From Enchytraeus crypticus (Eukaryota > Annelida > Clitellata > Enchytraeida > Enchytraeidae): DNA of 64,000 nt. Below the pieces are notes generated by a model. The model ran no database searches, was not told the origin of the DNA, and saw only the letters and a program-made list of their open reading frames with translations. The stretch lies in NCBI GenBank assembly GCA_905160935.1, contig CAJHZI010000483.1:321501-385500 (forward strand), written 5' to 3'. Both the position numbers and the translations under genes were made by a program. Shown piece after piece: positions 1 to 11,306 of this stretch; position 1 is the first letter of the stretch; every line of letters starts with the position of its first letter.

Positions 1-57
1 CGGGGTGCCCCGGGTGCTCGGGGTGCCCGGGGTGCCCGGTGTTGCCCGGGGTGCCCA
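1..57. repeat. GC-rich 10-bp tandem repeat at window edge
   Basis: About five imperfect copies of ggtgcccggg, cut by the window start. Composition is very unlike the AT-rich surroundings. Confidence 0.8.
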
Positions 58-431
58 GTATTCTGTATATTTTAAATTAGAAGCTATAAGCTATAACAGT
101 TAATAGGGGCCACATAAATATATTTTAAACCTAGGCTGCCATTGCTGTTTGTTATATTCGATTAGACGATGGTTTGTCGATTTTGTTTCAATCTTTTAAA
201 AAAGTATGGGTACACAAATATACGCTTATATTTATATGTACACGTATACACTTATATTTATGTGCATACGCTTAAATTATATTTATGTATATACACTTAC
301 ATTTATATATAGGCCTATACATGTGTATATTCTCTGTTATGTGTATATTCTCTGTTGCTTAATGAAACATTTCATCATTCCACATTAGCCGTAAGCGAGG
401 AAAATTTAGCTGGAGAATCCTTGTGACATCA

Positions 432-728
432 CATGCTTCCAACCATCTTGTCAAACTATCTTATCAAACCATTTTATCATGCCATCTTATCATACCATCT
501 TATCATGCCATTTTATCATACCATCTTATCATACCATCTTATCATACCATCTTATCATACCATCTTATCATACCATCTTATCATACCATCTTATCATACC
601 ATCTTATCATGCCATCTTATCATACCATCTTATCACACCATCTTATCATACCATGCTTTCATGCCATCTTATTATACTATCGTATCATACCATATTATTA
701 TATTATCATACCATCTTATCATACCACT
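432..728. repeat. 13-bp minisatellite (ttatcataccatc)n
   Basis: About 22 copies of a 13-base unit with few substitutions. Because 13 is not divisible by three, all three plus frames stay open and give spurious tyrosine/histidine-rich ORFs. Confidence 0.95.
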
Positions 729-1075
729 TACATGTATAAGACCATCTTATCATACTTAATAATATTAACAAACAATACCATAACCATAAATAACGCTTCC
801 ATACCATAAGGTCCTTACCTTATGGTACATGTAAGATTAGATTACGCATGCAGATGTAAAGATAAGAATATCGGTGGGATACCCGAGTGTATTGCATGCA
901 GTGTATAGCACGTTTACAAGCTGTGCTGCCAATATAAGAAGTAATCGAAGCCGGATCGTCTCTGGCAATCTTCCTTGAAATACAGAAACGGATGCTACAA
1001 TTTACATTATAAAGTATTAATTAAAGAGTGAAATTATAAAGTATTTAATAAAAGAGTGAAATTGATGTAACTTAC

Positions 1076-1267
1076 GATGTCGATGATTTGAGTTAATCGC
1101 AGACCGAGTTTTACGACGAGAGTGTCTGACTGATTGCCCACGGGACGTATTAGTCTGTTGTATCCACTCTTCTTCAACAAATCATCGTATAGTCTCTTAG
1201 AATCGTGACTTCCGGTAACCAATGAGGCCATCATTGTGACGAATAGAAAAATTAATAATGTCTTCAT
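1076..1267 (-). CDS. Nicotinic acetylcholine receptor-like subunit, first coding exon (partial gene)
   Basis: Encodes 64 residues: a signal peptide ([19 protein letters not shown]) and then the start of a Cys-loop ligand-binding domain, [45 protein letters not shown]. The pattern H(D)xxRLxxDLLxxYNxLIRPV and LxVxLGLxLxQIIDI is diagnostic of nicotinic receptor subunits in animals. The donor gtaagt follows ATC at phase 0, where family members continue with the loop before TNVW. The ATG at 1267 is chosen because the signal peptide starts there; an in-frame ATG 48 bases upstream would add non-signal residues. The rest of the receptor (Cys-loop, four membrane helices) is beyond the left edge. Same strand as, and downstream of, the cadherin gene. 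Confidence 0.9.
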
Positions 1268-1514
1268 CGTAATAGTTAAAGAACTCCTAAATAAATACTG
1301 CAGTTTAAGTGCCATATTAAGGAACTAATTACATCTCTACATGATTTTATTTCTATTTGAGCATAGTTAAAATTCAAACGTGTAACCATTTGATCATCTA
1401 TGGTTACAAATTTGGTATTATCGAAGCAAGATATGTGCTTTGCATTTTAACACTTCACATTTCAACATTTAACATATTTTATGTGCTTACATTGCAAGTA
1501 ATTTATTATGTCGT

Positions 1515-1760
1515 CCAAGTGGCGGGGCCAAGGCACATATTCTTATTCGCGTTCTGCAGTTACTCCTTAGAGAGATCACGGTATCGATTAACAAGTCAAT
1601 CCCTGCCCTAAAGGCTATGCCTCATCCACAGTTTAATGCCGCATATACAGTGGGAATAATGACTTCTGAGGTGCTGCTGTCTTCTTCAGTTTTTGTTTAT
1701 CATCTCTTAAGACTCATGCAGTTTATGGGTGGTCTATTCTTTAGTGGCTCCGATATAACT
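1515..1760 (-). mobile_element. Non-autonomous LINE-tail repeat, degraded
   Basis: Shares order and wording with copies at 15885, 37330, 60505 and 62960: caagtggcggggccaaggca at the element's 3' end, then blocks matching cttctgaggtg and cagtttatgg. Antisense copy. Confidence 0.6.
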
Positions 1761-1861
1761 CAGGAGAAATGCATACATGTATTCATGTATGTATACACAA
1801 CATATAATATAGCAGAATATCCTATATATAATATAAATATAGCCTACATGTATATAATATG

Positions 1862-3030
1862 AGTATATAGAGAGATCATTTGCTTTTCTACAAATCCTTA
1901 CATGTCTATATTATAAATATATATAATATATATCTACAATAATATATAATTATATTTAATATACTGTTCATGGTAGAAGAGCTGATTACATGACTGAAGC
2001 GAGAGACGTTTTAACTGAGTTATACAAAGTCGACCCATTCCTGTTCACCTACTCATTCGAATATTTCAAACTTAATTTTTCGTTAATATATTATATATTT
2101 TCGCTAAAGAACATCTAGGTATTTCTTACAGATATGTTTATTGTAGTTTAGCAACACTAAGCTATGACGATTTCATAATCGCAAGACGAGTACTAGGCGA
2201 TCGTGTACCTTAACCACACACTAGCCTGCTCGATGTCTGAGCTCTGAAATGATCAACAGAACGGCCGCTCCAAGTGGGGGTGTGCATCCATGATGCTATA
2301 ATTCTAGACATAGTATATGTAGATGGACATACCTCGATGACTCCGATCTTTATTTATCTTCTGAGTCGCACACTTATAAGGAAGGCAATTTGGTAATTTG
2401 AAATATATCCATAGTAGTGTAATGCAATAATAATGAAAAGAGTTAAATAAAGAGTTAACTTTAAATGGCCAATATTGAATCATTCACAAGTGTTGAGTAG
2501 AACTCATAGAACATAGGCTTTTCCTCTGACAAATTGAAAGTATATGTGATTAAAATTTCGCTAGCCTAATATTATCCAAATATGGTGAACTGCAGTAAAA
2601 AATCCAGCTCTATATGACTCCCTTAATCCGGAACTATCACTGCACAGCAAGCAGCTGCTGTGGATTTAAGGACATTATCGACAGCAGCCGATCCGGACGT
2701 GCTGCAGCTACCAAGGATGCAAACAGCAGCCATCCAGCATTGTCCAGGTGGAATTAGGGTTACTGAGGTTGCTGCCTATGTAATTTGCGGTTCACAGCAA
2801 TAAGAATTTGTTTTTTTAATCGCCCAACCAATCCATAAACGATGTGATTATGAATAATATGTGTGGATTTGGTTAGAATGAAATAGAATCAATAAAAACA
2901 AAAGTACAAAGAAGTTGGTAAATTAATTTAGATTAGCATTTAGATTAGCGTATTTAATCTGCATTTCATTCTGCTTTTTTCTGCGACATATAGAAATATA
3001 ATAATAATTGCATACATTATATAATTCTGT
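1862..3030. other. Intergenic DNA, nothing recognised
   Basis: AT-rich single-copy-looking DNA with short TA runs near 1915-1960. The low-complexity patch at 2640-2740 contains GCAGC triplets but no open frame that looks coding. Confidence 0.6.
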
Positions 3031-3059
3031 TGTTCGTTGTGTTCGAGCCTTTGCAAAAT

Positions 3060-3250
3060 TCAACAGTCGTAATCTGCACTTGCTGTAAAAGGCGATTAAT
3101 CATGAACGTAGGAAGGCTGCGGGAAACCACCAAAGAAGCCATTATTCCCATTCCAAAATCTATCTCAAAATATGGATAAGACATTGCCATTAACTTGTTG
3201 ATCTATCGAATGTTCTCTATGGGGCGTGACATCTGGTTGTAAATGTACTT
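3060..3250 (+). mobile_element. Non-autonomous LINE-tail repeat, degraded
   Basis: Contains the family blocks ctgtaaaaggcgattaatca, gggaaaccaccaaagaagcc and ggataagacattgccattaa, as in copies at 8288, 17375 and 19600. Confidence 0.6.
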
Positions 3251-3259
3251 GTATTTTGG

Positions 3260-4480
3260 GTAATTAACCTACTTCACAAAAATCTTTTTCTATAGAACAG
3301 TAACTTAATTTGCTTTGAGTCCGCAACCAAATTAATGCTGCTGAAGATGAATTAGGCATACAAAAACTTGAGTAGAAATAAATTTACATGTATTTATTAA
3401 ATTCGAAGTTCTAGACATTTTCCGTGCAAGCTCTTCGTGATATTGAACATTTATTTTGTAAATATTAAACATTTTAAAATCAAAATAATTTATAAATATT
3501 TTGTAATAAACAAGGGACTTTATAATATCACTAAAACTAAAAATAAAGGTCAAGTTTAAGCTAACTATGCAGACCGAAGTCAAAAATATAGGCTCATGAA
3601 TTTTTCAATGAAGTTTTAATAAGAAAATACTGTGATCTCTACGGTCAGAGAGGATTATCTAAAAAAAACTATTGAAATAGCAATGTTAAAATTCTCAATT
3701 TGTTTTGAACTGCATCACCCAATTTCTACCTCAGTGTCTACATTTATATAAAGCATGCTGGTAACGTTTGGAAATTTGCTTGAGAAACATGACTGAAACT
3801 AAGACAGTCCTTTTGGCATGAAATATACAGTATACAGTCAGAGATATTTAGCCCATATGTCCTCTTTATTCTTTGGAGTATAATTTTCTATTACTCAGTT
3901 CAGTCAATGTTTAGGCAAAGTCTCAAGGAATTTTCTAATATCAGTAAAAAAAGAGCTAAGTCAGTTTTACCTTCAATATACTGCCCGATAGCATACGTCA
4001 GTAACACAAAGCTCTGAATATGAACCATGCACCAATCGAACAGCTGTCTAGAAACTTGCCAGAACTCTCTCGGTCATCGGCCGATACTTTTCTATCATCA
4101 GTTCATATCTCAGACTAGAGGCAGAAAGAAATCTAGGAAAAAGGAAGGAAAGTTATTGCCAAATCAAATACGTTTTCAAAAATTTGGTAGAAAAGCAGAT
4201 GGAAACGAAATAGAATGAAAATAAACATATTTTTAAAAGAGAATCGGACACTTTATATCTGGTGGTATTTGGTTCAGCCATTGTCATGAGGTTAAATTAA
4301 TTACTGACAGAACTCATATTTTTTCTCCCCAATAATTATCTTGAACAGTTTTCCGTGAATAAAATTTCAAGTTCATATTTCCTATCTTCAAATCCTATAG
4401 ATTTGTAACTAAATTGATCAATCAGAAATGTTTTCTACATCCAATTTCATTCAGTTTTCAGCAGAATACCACCGTGCACA
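3260..4480. other. Intergenic DNA, nothing firm
   Basis: AT-rich. A stretch at 3969-4013 on the minus strand has exon-like borders (attcag and gtaaaac) but no supported reading frame. ORFs at 3332-3583 and 4027-4218 look random. Confidence 0.5.
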
Positions 4481-4818
4481 GTTAATCCTGGTTGGACGCG
4501 CCTGTCGTATCCAGTGGGACGTGATTTACCTTCTTCATCAAGTCTTTATATGGAGCATCTGATGGGCGCTACCTAGTTTGATTCAGCTTCAAATAGGATT
4601 TCTAATTTTACTCTCAAATTATAGGCGGCTATTATTTATTAATTTGCTACGGGCTTACTTGAATAGCACTTTAACTAATCATAAATTTTATTCAAAGCAA
4701 AATAAAATACAATGGATTCGATCCCTAGAAGGGCAGGGAATTAACAAATCAAAATTATTAACAAATATATTTAAAGCATAGAAAATGAAATCAAGCATAG
4801 AAAATGCAACTGTGGATG

Positions 4819-4884
4819 GGCCGCAAAAAGGCCGGGTTTTGTGCCACAAAAGGCCGGGCCACAAAACCCGGCCTTTTTGCGGCC
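4819..4884. repeat. GC-rich perfect inverted repeat (25-bp arms)
   Basis: Arms 4819-4843 and 4860-4884 are exact reverse complements with a 16-base loop that itself repeats the ggccggg motif. It would form a stable stem. Confidence 0.9.
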
Positions 4885-5027
4885 TGAGATTGAAAGCCGA
4901 TGTTTATATGACAGCAACTCCGCTTTGACGGAGATTTACTAAAGGCCGATATTGACTAGCAGTCATAATGCTCTCATCAATATTCATTTATAGAAAATTG
5001 TAAACACAGCTGATAAAAAAGCTGCTA

Positions 5028-5162
5028 AAGCTAACGTTAACGTTAGTTTCCTCACTCGAAAACGATGTCAGTGACAGGAGAGCCTAGGATTTGAAACCCG
5101 TACATGTACATACTGATCCGCGGTCGAATATCTTACCAACATCGCCACTGGCTCTAGCCGGA
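5028..5162 (-). mobile_element. tRNA-derived SINE, family A
   Basis: Antisense copy. On the minus strand: a tRNA-like box A region (GGCGATGTTGGTAAGAT), a box B region (GGGTTTCAAATCCTAGG), then the tail TCACTGACATCG...GAGGAAACTAACGTTAAC. Confidence 0.85.
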
Positions 5163-5654
5163 TTAAACACTTAAGAATTTTGAACATTCAGAGAAAAAGT
5201 GTTGATTTTATTTTTGTTCCTTTACGGACAAGCAAATCGAAAAATCGTTTTTTAAAGCATGCACTTGTTGCAACTAATATTAATCCAAAGCGAAGTGTAA
5301 TTGGTCATGGAACCGTTAAATAAAAATTGTTCCAATATAAGTTTAACAATTCATGCTTCAAGCTTCCCAAATATACCTTGAATGATTTATTGATTCTGAA
5401 AGGGTTGATTGAAAAAGTGTGAAACATTCTACTTACTATATGAGAGGTTATAAAATAGAATCCAAAAGCTTGCCGATGTTATTTATGGATAAACCTTCCT
5501 TTAAAACTATATACCTGCTTTGCATTTATCATGTAATATGATATTTCATATTTTAACATTTTCAACTAAATATTTGTAAGAACCATTCGAGCCAAAATTA
5601 TTTGCTTCACATAATTGATTGTCTGAACAAGCACAAATTTTATATATTACAAAA

Positions 5655-5935
5655 TTCTTCTTCTAGTGCATTACCTAACGGCAGATCCATGGCATATAAC
5701 TCTTCCAACAAATTCTATCCTCAACCTTCCTTTTCATATCTACATGTATATACGAAGTTGTTATAAGAGCATCCAGTATGCATGTCTCGGTCTTCCTTTA
5801 ACTCAGTTTCCCTTGCATTCTTCCTTCTATTACATCCTTTAGCAAAATATTCCCTTTATAATATGTCCAATCCAGCTTTTTTCTATTTCCTATCACATTC
5901 AAGAACTCTTACAGTACGGAAAATAAGTTAATCTT
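5655..5935 (-). mobile_element. LINE reverse-transcriptase tail fragment
   Basis: Very similar to 61030-61320: gcattacctaacggcagatc, then ttcttccttctattacatcc, then tatgtccaatccagc. Antisense remnant of the C-terminal tail of a non-LTR element, with stops. Confidence 0.7.
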
Positions 5936-5974
5936 AGCTATTATTAGATTATTAGCTTTTGTTAACAATAGCTA

Positions 5975-6150
5975 TTGTCGGGTGCATTAACTTAGCCCCC
6001 CCCCACCACGGAATTTAAAAAATCAAATCATATTAGCGCTTTGGCCTCGTTTTGGGCTGAAATGGCTAGTTGAAATTTAGTTTTGGGCTAGCACCGTTTC
6101 AGAGTTATTAATGAATTTTTGGTGGGGGCTAGGTTAATGATGGTTTCAAT
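5975..6150. mobile_element. Small inverted-repeat element, MITE-like
   Basis: Left end gcattaacttagccccccccc and right end gtgggggctaggttaatgat are imperfect inverted repeats about 25 bases long around a 120-base centre. A block ttttgggctcgttttgggctg near 6160 repeats part of the centre outside the element. No transposase. Confidence 0.45.
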
Positions 6151-6209
6151 AAAACTTATACCAAAGTTTTGGGCTCGTTTTGGGCTGAAATGGGCCGTTG
6201 ATGTTTAGA

Positions 6210-6365
6210 GTTCTAGCTAACATCCTGAAGTTTTAAATGACAGATCCTGAGGTGAACGGAACCCTCGTGGGTTCGAATCCCAGCCGCTCTGATCTGGCAG
6301 TAAATTCTCGGATATTCACTGTACTGACTACACGTAAGAAAATTTTAACGTGTCAATCACTGTGA
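6210..6365 (+). mobile_element. tRNA-derived SINE, family B
   Basis: Contains a clear B box (GTGGGTTCGAATCCCAGCC) after aaatgacagatcctgaggtg, then tctggcagtaaattctcgga. Matches copies at 31385 and 53515 in the same order. Confidence 0.7.
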
Positions 6366-6369
6366 TTAG

Positions 6370-7430
6370 TGGACGCTTAGACGAGTTAAATTTTGCTATG
6401 TAGCGTGAAGATTCAATCTTAATCATTAGATATGTCGACACTGCAGTGTGATATTGATGATAAGCAGTGATTACCTTTCAACATACTAATTCAAATATTT
6501 ATATCCCGTGCTATGTTAGCAGCTTTGAATTTGCTCTCCGACAGTTATGTCAAATTGGCTCATCAACTTTTCATATAAATTGAAGTCATATTCCCAAAAT
6601 AGGAGCTCTGTTAATGCGAATTTTTGCTGTGAGTCCTTCGTTTGACCCGTTTCGTACTTATCGCGTCGGCCTATCAAAGTTTTGTGGAGCCAACTTTACG
6701 CTGGCTCCGCAACATTCACATTGAAATTTTAAACCTACGCCAAAAATTAGAGCTCAAGTAGTGCCAATATTGGCTACGTAATATGAGGATACATCATAGG
6801 CTTTTGTCCAGAGATTAGCTTTTTGAAATATATGAGCTCTTTATGCTCCTTAAGGAGCGTAAAGTTTACTGTTATTACAGAAGTAGGCTTATTGGAGTTT
6901 CATATAGTAACTATAGTATTCCACTACTTTTTGGTAAGCGACTACAGTGCTTCATTCTAAGAGATAGCCAAAAGAACGCACCATAATTGTTCTAATACGT
7001 GAACAAACTAACAATTTATGAAGTAAGATTTAATGTTATATAATATTAAAAATAGACAATAACATTAAAAAATAACAAATTAAAAGTTATGTTTAGGGTA
7101 ACATAGTTGCGCATAATAATTATAATCGATCATTCGCGCAGGAAAAGGAAACCTTACAATATCATGACTCAGTGTATGGACATACATAGAAGGCAGACAT
7201 TTACATTTATTGCCTAAAAATTAATCGAACCCCTCAAGAATAATGTGCATATATTTTACTGAGCTCTTCGTTTATCAATAACCTCAATCTATAATAAATA
7301 CGATAAATGAAACACGAGCAGTTTCTCGTCGAGTCTATATAAATGCTAAATTACTCTTCACTCGATTAGTTACAGTCAGTCTCTTTAAACTATTTGTGTA
7401 ATGTAAAGAGATAAAGCTGTCAAGCTACTA
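6370..7430. other. Intergenic DNA, nothing recognised
   Basis: No coding pattern, RNA gene or clear repeat seen. Confidence 0.5.
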
Positions 7431-7439
7431 GGTTTCTGT

Positions 7440-7535
7440 ACCAAAAGATTACAACCAAAGATTTCCTGGGTAAGAATCGAACCCATAGCATTTTCATCAC
7501 GCAAGTGTGTTACCAACTCGGATGTTCAGATACAA
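7440..7535 (-). mobile_element. tRNA-like SINE head
   Basis: On the minus strand: gagttggtaacacacttgcg (box A like) and ATGGGTTCGATTCTTACCC (box B). Too degenerate for a functional tRNA; likely a SINE remnant. Confidence 0.5.
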
Positions 7536-8000
7536 ATAAGAAGTATGGAAATTATTACAATTATCGCTACTTGTTACAGAAAAAAAAATAATGTATATTC
7601 ATATCAAACTATTTACAACAATCTACAATGGTCATGGCGAAATTATTGAAAAAAAATTGTTCAACAAAGTCATACGTAAGGCCTTTGATGTACGGCGCAT
7701 ATAAATAAAAAGAAAGTTAAGCGTTTCTATCAACTATGCCAATCGAACGCTTGATACACATCAGCTTATATCTGAAGTGATGGTGCAGTATGCAGAGAAA
7801 TATAATAGTTTACATCAACTGGAGAGTTTAATGCTTAACGCCTGTTTATTTGCTCTAAGGCGACGTCAAAGACTACGTACACTCCACTAGCGTCTTATCG
7901 TATTGCAAATAGGCATAAAAATGAGCAAAATCTAAATATGTTGAGATTACTGTAAGAAAACAGAAAAGCAGGTATGAACGAGCGATAAAGCTGACAGCAG

Positions 8001-8006
8001 TTTATT
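8001..8006 (-). terminator. Candidate poly(A) signal of the cadherin gene
   Basis: AATAAA on the minus strand, 57 bases after the inferred TAG. It gives a short 3' UTR if exon 41 is terminal. The motif is common in AT-rich DNA, so position is the main support. Confidence 0.4.
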
Positions 8007-8062
8007 TGAACACAGCCAGTTTTCAATAGAGTCTACGTGCAGCATACAGTAGAGAGCCTGTT

Positions 8063-8111
8063 CTAGTCGACCCTGTGTATTGTTCCCTGCCATTCAAACT
8101 CAGAATTTCCT
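8063..8111 (-). CDS. Cadherin exon 41: probable last coding exon
   Basis: Phase 2 in; encodes [16 protein letters not shown] followed by TAG. The acceptor is gtgcag and an AATAAA lies 57 bases past the stop. The C-terminus has no obvious PDZ ligand. An alternative would splice on from AGG|gtcgac, but that donor is poor. Confidence 0.55.
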
Positions 8112-11100
8112 CTGCACAAGACAAAATAGATCAAATCAACTAGTAAATGATTATATTAATCAGTAAATAAGTAACAAAAGTCAATTCAGTAGAGACCTGT
8201 TAGTTGGATTGAGACGCCCTTTCAAAAGGAAAACTAACAATATGTGTAAGAAATATTTCAAATGCTGTCAAATAATAGTAAATAAGAGACATCCCCGTGT
8301 TCTGTCAGGCAAACTGTTAACTGCATATGCCGTAAAAGGTGACTAAGCAAGAACTGAGGAAGGGAACGGGAAATCATCATAGAAACGATATTATTCAAAA
8401 GCTATAGAGTACAATAAGGATAAAGGATAGGTTTTTGAGAATAGATTACGCTTTATGAAGCGTGGAAGCAGCATATGAGGAGGAGTATATACCTTGGTCC
8501 TGCCACTTTTCAGAACAATAGAGTGACATAATTAAGGCATAATATACAAATATGATATAATATCTCTCGAAAACATTTCATATATAATTACAGCAAGGTA
8601 ATACTAATTCTCAATCACTATATTCGGGTATCTTGAGAATAAATAAATAGAAAACTGCAGGCTTCATAAAAGCTGACTAGAGCAGAAACTGGGAAATATA
8701 GTGACAAATCATCGCTAAAACAACACTTTTTCAAGCTGAAAGGTACATCCAAATATTGTCTATGAATAAAGACTACAGTAAATTATCATCTAAAATAATT
8801 TCATAGTCATTAAATGCAATAATGTATTAAGTATTTAGTACTTACACTGGCGGATCATCCAACACCACATCTGTGAAATTAAATAAAAATAAAATGAAAA
8901 TAAGAATGAGAAAATAAAATATTTGTTAATTATTATTGCATATGTCGTCATAAACTATAATCCAGTAAGTGTATGCGCGAAGACTTAGTGGACTCTTTAA
9001 AGATTTGCAGACTATTGTTGATTGAAGCTGTTATCATTTCACTATCATTGTTCGTATGTATATAATTCATAGGGATTTTAAAAGGGAAAATGGCAACAAC
9101 ATATACTTTTATTTTTTTAAATCAGATAAATTTATAAGACAACTGGAATGACAATCGAGAGAAAACATGCCGTTTAAAATCCTGCAGGATTATGCTACTG
9201 AACACCAGGAAATAAAATGAAGAACGAATGTGCACAGCATAAATTCGTTCAAGTTATGCACATTTATACATGTAATAAAAATGTTAAGTGAATTCGTACA
9301 TGTTAGTAAATAAGAACTGCTGAGCGATTTTGTGTTACCAACTATAACAAAAGCGTTAATATAATTAGTGTTTAAATTTCGTAAATAAATATTAACCCAT
9401 AGCCAATATCCAAACTGAAACTTGAAACCGCTAGTTTTCAATAAGTCCATAAAGAGAAGGTAAAGAACATAAATATATTAATAGTTATAATACATAAGCT
9501 ATGTTATTTTCTATCTCTCTTGATCGCCATTTTTATTTTATCGTAGTATAAAAATAAAAGAGTCGCTATCTCTTGGATCTTCCGTCAGATCGAAGAAAGC
9601 ATGACGCTCGTCAATTTGCGAAAGTTTCATTATTTGCTTTTATATTTACTAATGTTCAATGTTTCATCCGTCACGATAGGCTATGCTTCTGGCATGAGCG
9701 ATTGCATATCAATAAGATGTTCAACAGAGCCAGTGCAGCCGTTGAAGAGTTCAAATTCAGTGCTCGCATTTTCTCGCTGATATACTTCCGATATTAGGAA
9801 ACTTGAGGCATTGGAAATGCGGATTTGAAGAATGGAGAGGATTAGATAGACTCAAATGGTTACAAATGAGGAGGTTCTGGAGAGAGTTGGCACAGATAGA
9901 CAGTTGATAAATGTATTAAGAATAGAACGAAGAGTTGGCTAAGACACATGCTAAGGGGAAAGGTCTATTAATAGAAGCCATAGAAGGTAGAATGGAAGGA
10001 AAAAGAGGCAGGGGCAGGCCGAGATTATGTATGTTAGTTGATTTAAAGACCCACTCATATGTGGAAATGAAGAGGAAAGCGGAAGACAGAGAAGAGTGGA
10101 GGCGTTATATACCATGGACCTGCCAGTAGGCAGTGCACTAAGAGAGAGAGATAGATACTTCCGATCCATCAAAACTGCTTCGAATATAATTTTTGGCCTC
10201 CATATTTAACTTATATTAAATGTTTTGCATTTGCGTACATATGTTACTGAATGAGTTTTAGTAGAAGAGATCTCTTAAAATGAAATATGTGAGTTGCACT
10301 TACAGGGACGGCTCTTGAAGTAATTTCTTCTTGATCTGAAATAATATTAAATCGAATACAACATTGTATGTCTAGATGTTAATACACTTTGTAAAGTCCA
10401 TGACTAATAAATTTATATACACTCAAAACTAGTACAGTAAGATAAATATTAACTACTGAGTCAATTCAGATTTAATAAACACAACAACACTCTCGCCACT
10501 ACTACTACAATATCAGCAGCAGCAACAACGACAACTTCAATAGTAGAACAATATAGTCCCCAACAATAACAAAATAGCATTCAGTGTAAGAGGCCTACAT
10601 AGATACTGGAGCTAACAGAGTAAGAGAGATAGCATTGTAAAAGAGACAGCATACAGTGTATGAGAGATGGCTAGAGTGTAATAGAGAGAGCTATGGATAT
10701 GTAATAATGGATAGCGAGATAAGTGCGCGAAGGGATTGATTATAGAAAGTATTCCATACATGGGCCAGTAGATGCAGACGCAGAGGATGAGAATTAGAGC
10801 GATAACCCAGATAAACAGGGCGAGGGCAATGAGCAACCACCACAGAAACCACTTATGCGACCACCATCTGGTAGTCACTTTCACGTTACAGGGCTGCGAA
10901 ACAGCAATCAATCAAACAATTGTTTATCAATCAATCATGGACAAGGTTAAGTAATTACACCGGCTTTTAAACTAACCCTCAATTGCATTGGGAAGAGTAT
11001 CACTTGATATTAAAACCCATGGAAGACCATCTGTAATAGGCGCGGCTGGATTTATAAAGCTTTATTGATCGTTTGGTTTTTAGAGGGACCTAAGGGCATA

Positions 11101-11271
11101 TCATTGTTCCACTACTCACTAGACTCTACGTTAGCTGATTCTTTGCACAAGTGCAGTCAGTGTTTTCACTTCTACTACCAAAATTATATACACGTGCATA
11201 TTGTGTACATGTATAATATACATGTACACCTTGGACCTGCCACTTGATAGAAAACTAGAAAAGATAAAAAG

Positions 11272-11306
<35 letters not shown>

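Noticed and set aside
423-809. Three overlapping long ORFs rich in Y, H, L, I, S and P
   Set aside because: They are the three frames of a 13-bp minisatellite; no family resemblance and no splice context.
3969-4013. 45-base exon-like segment on the minus strand (attcag ... gtaaaac)
   Set aside because: The only open frame is short and hydrophobic, and it does not connect in phase to the cadherin tail; the phase needed would hit a stop at once.
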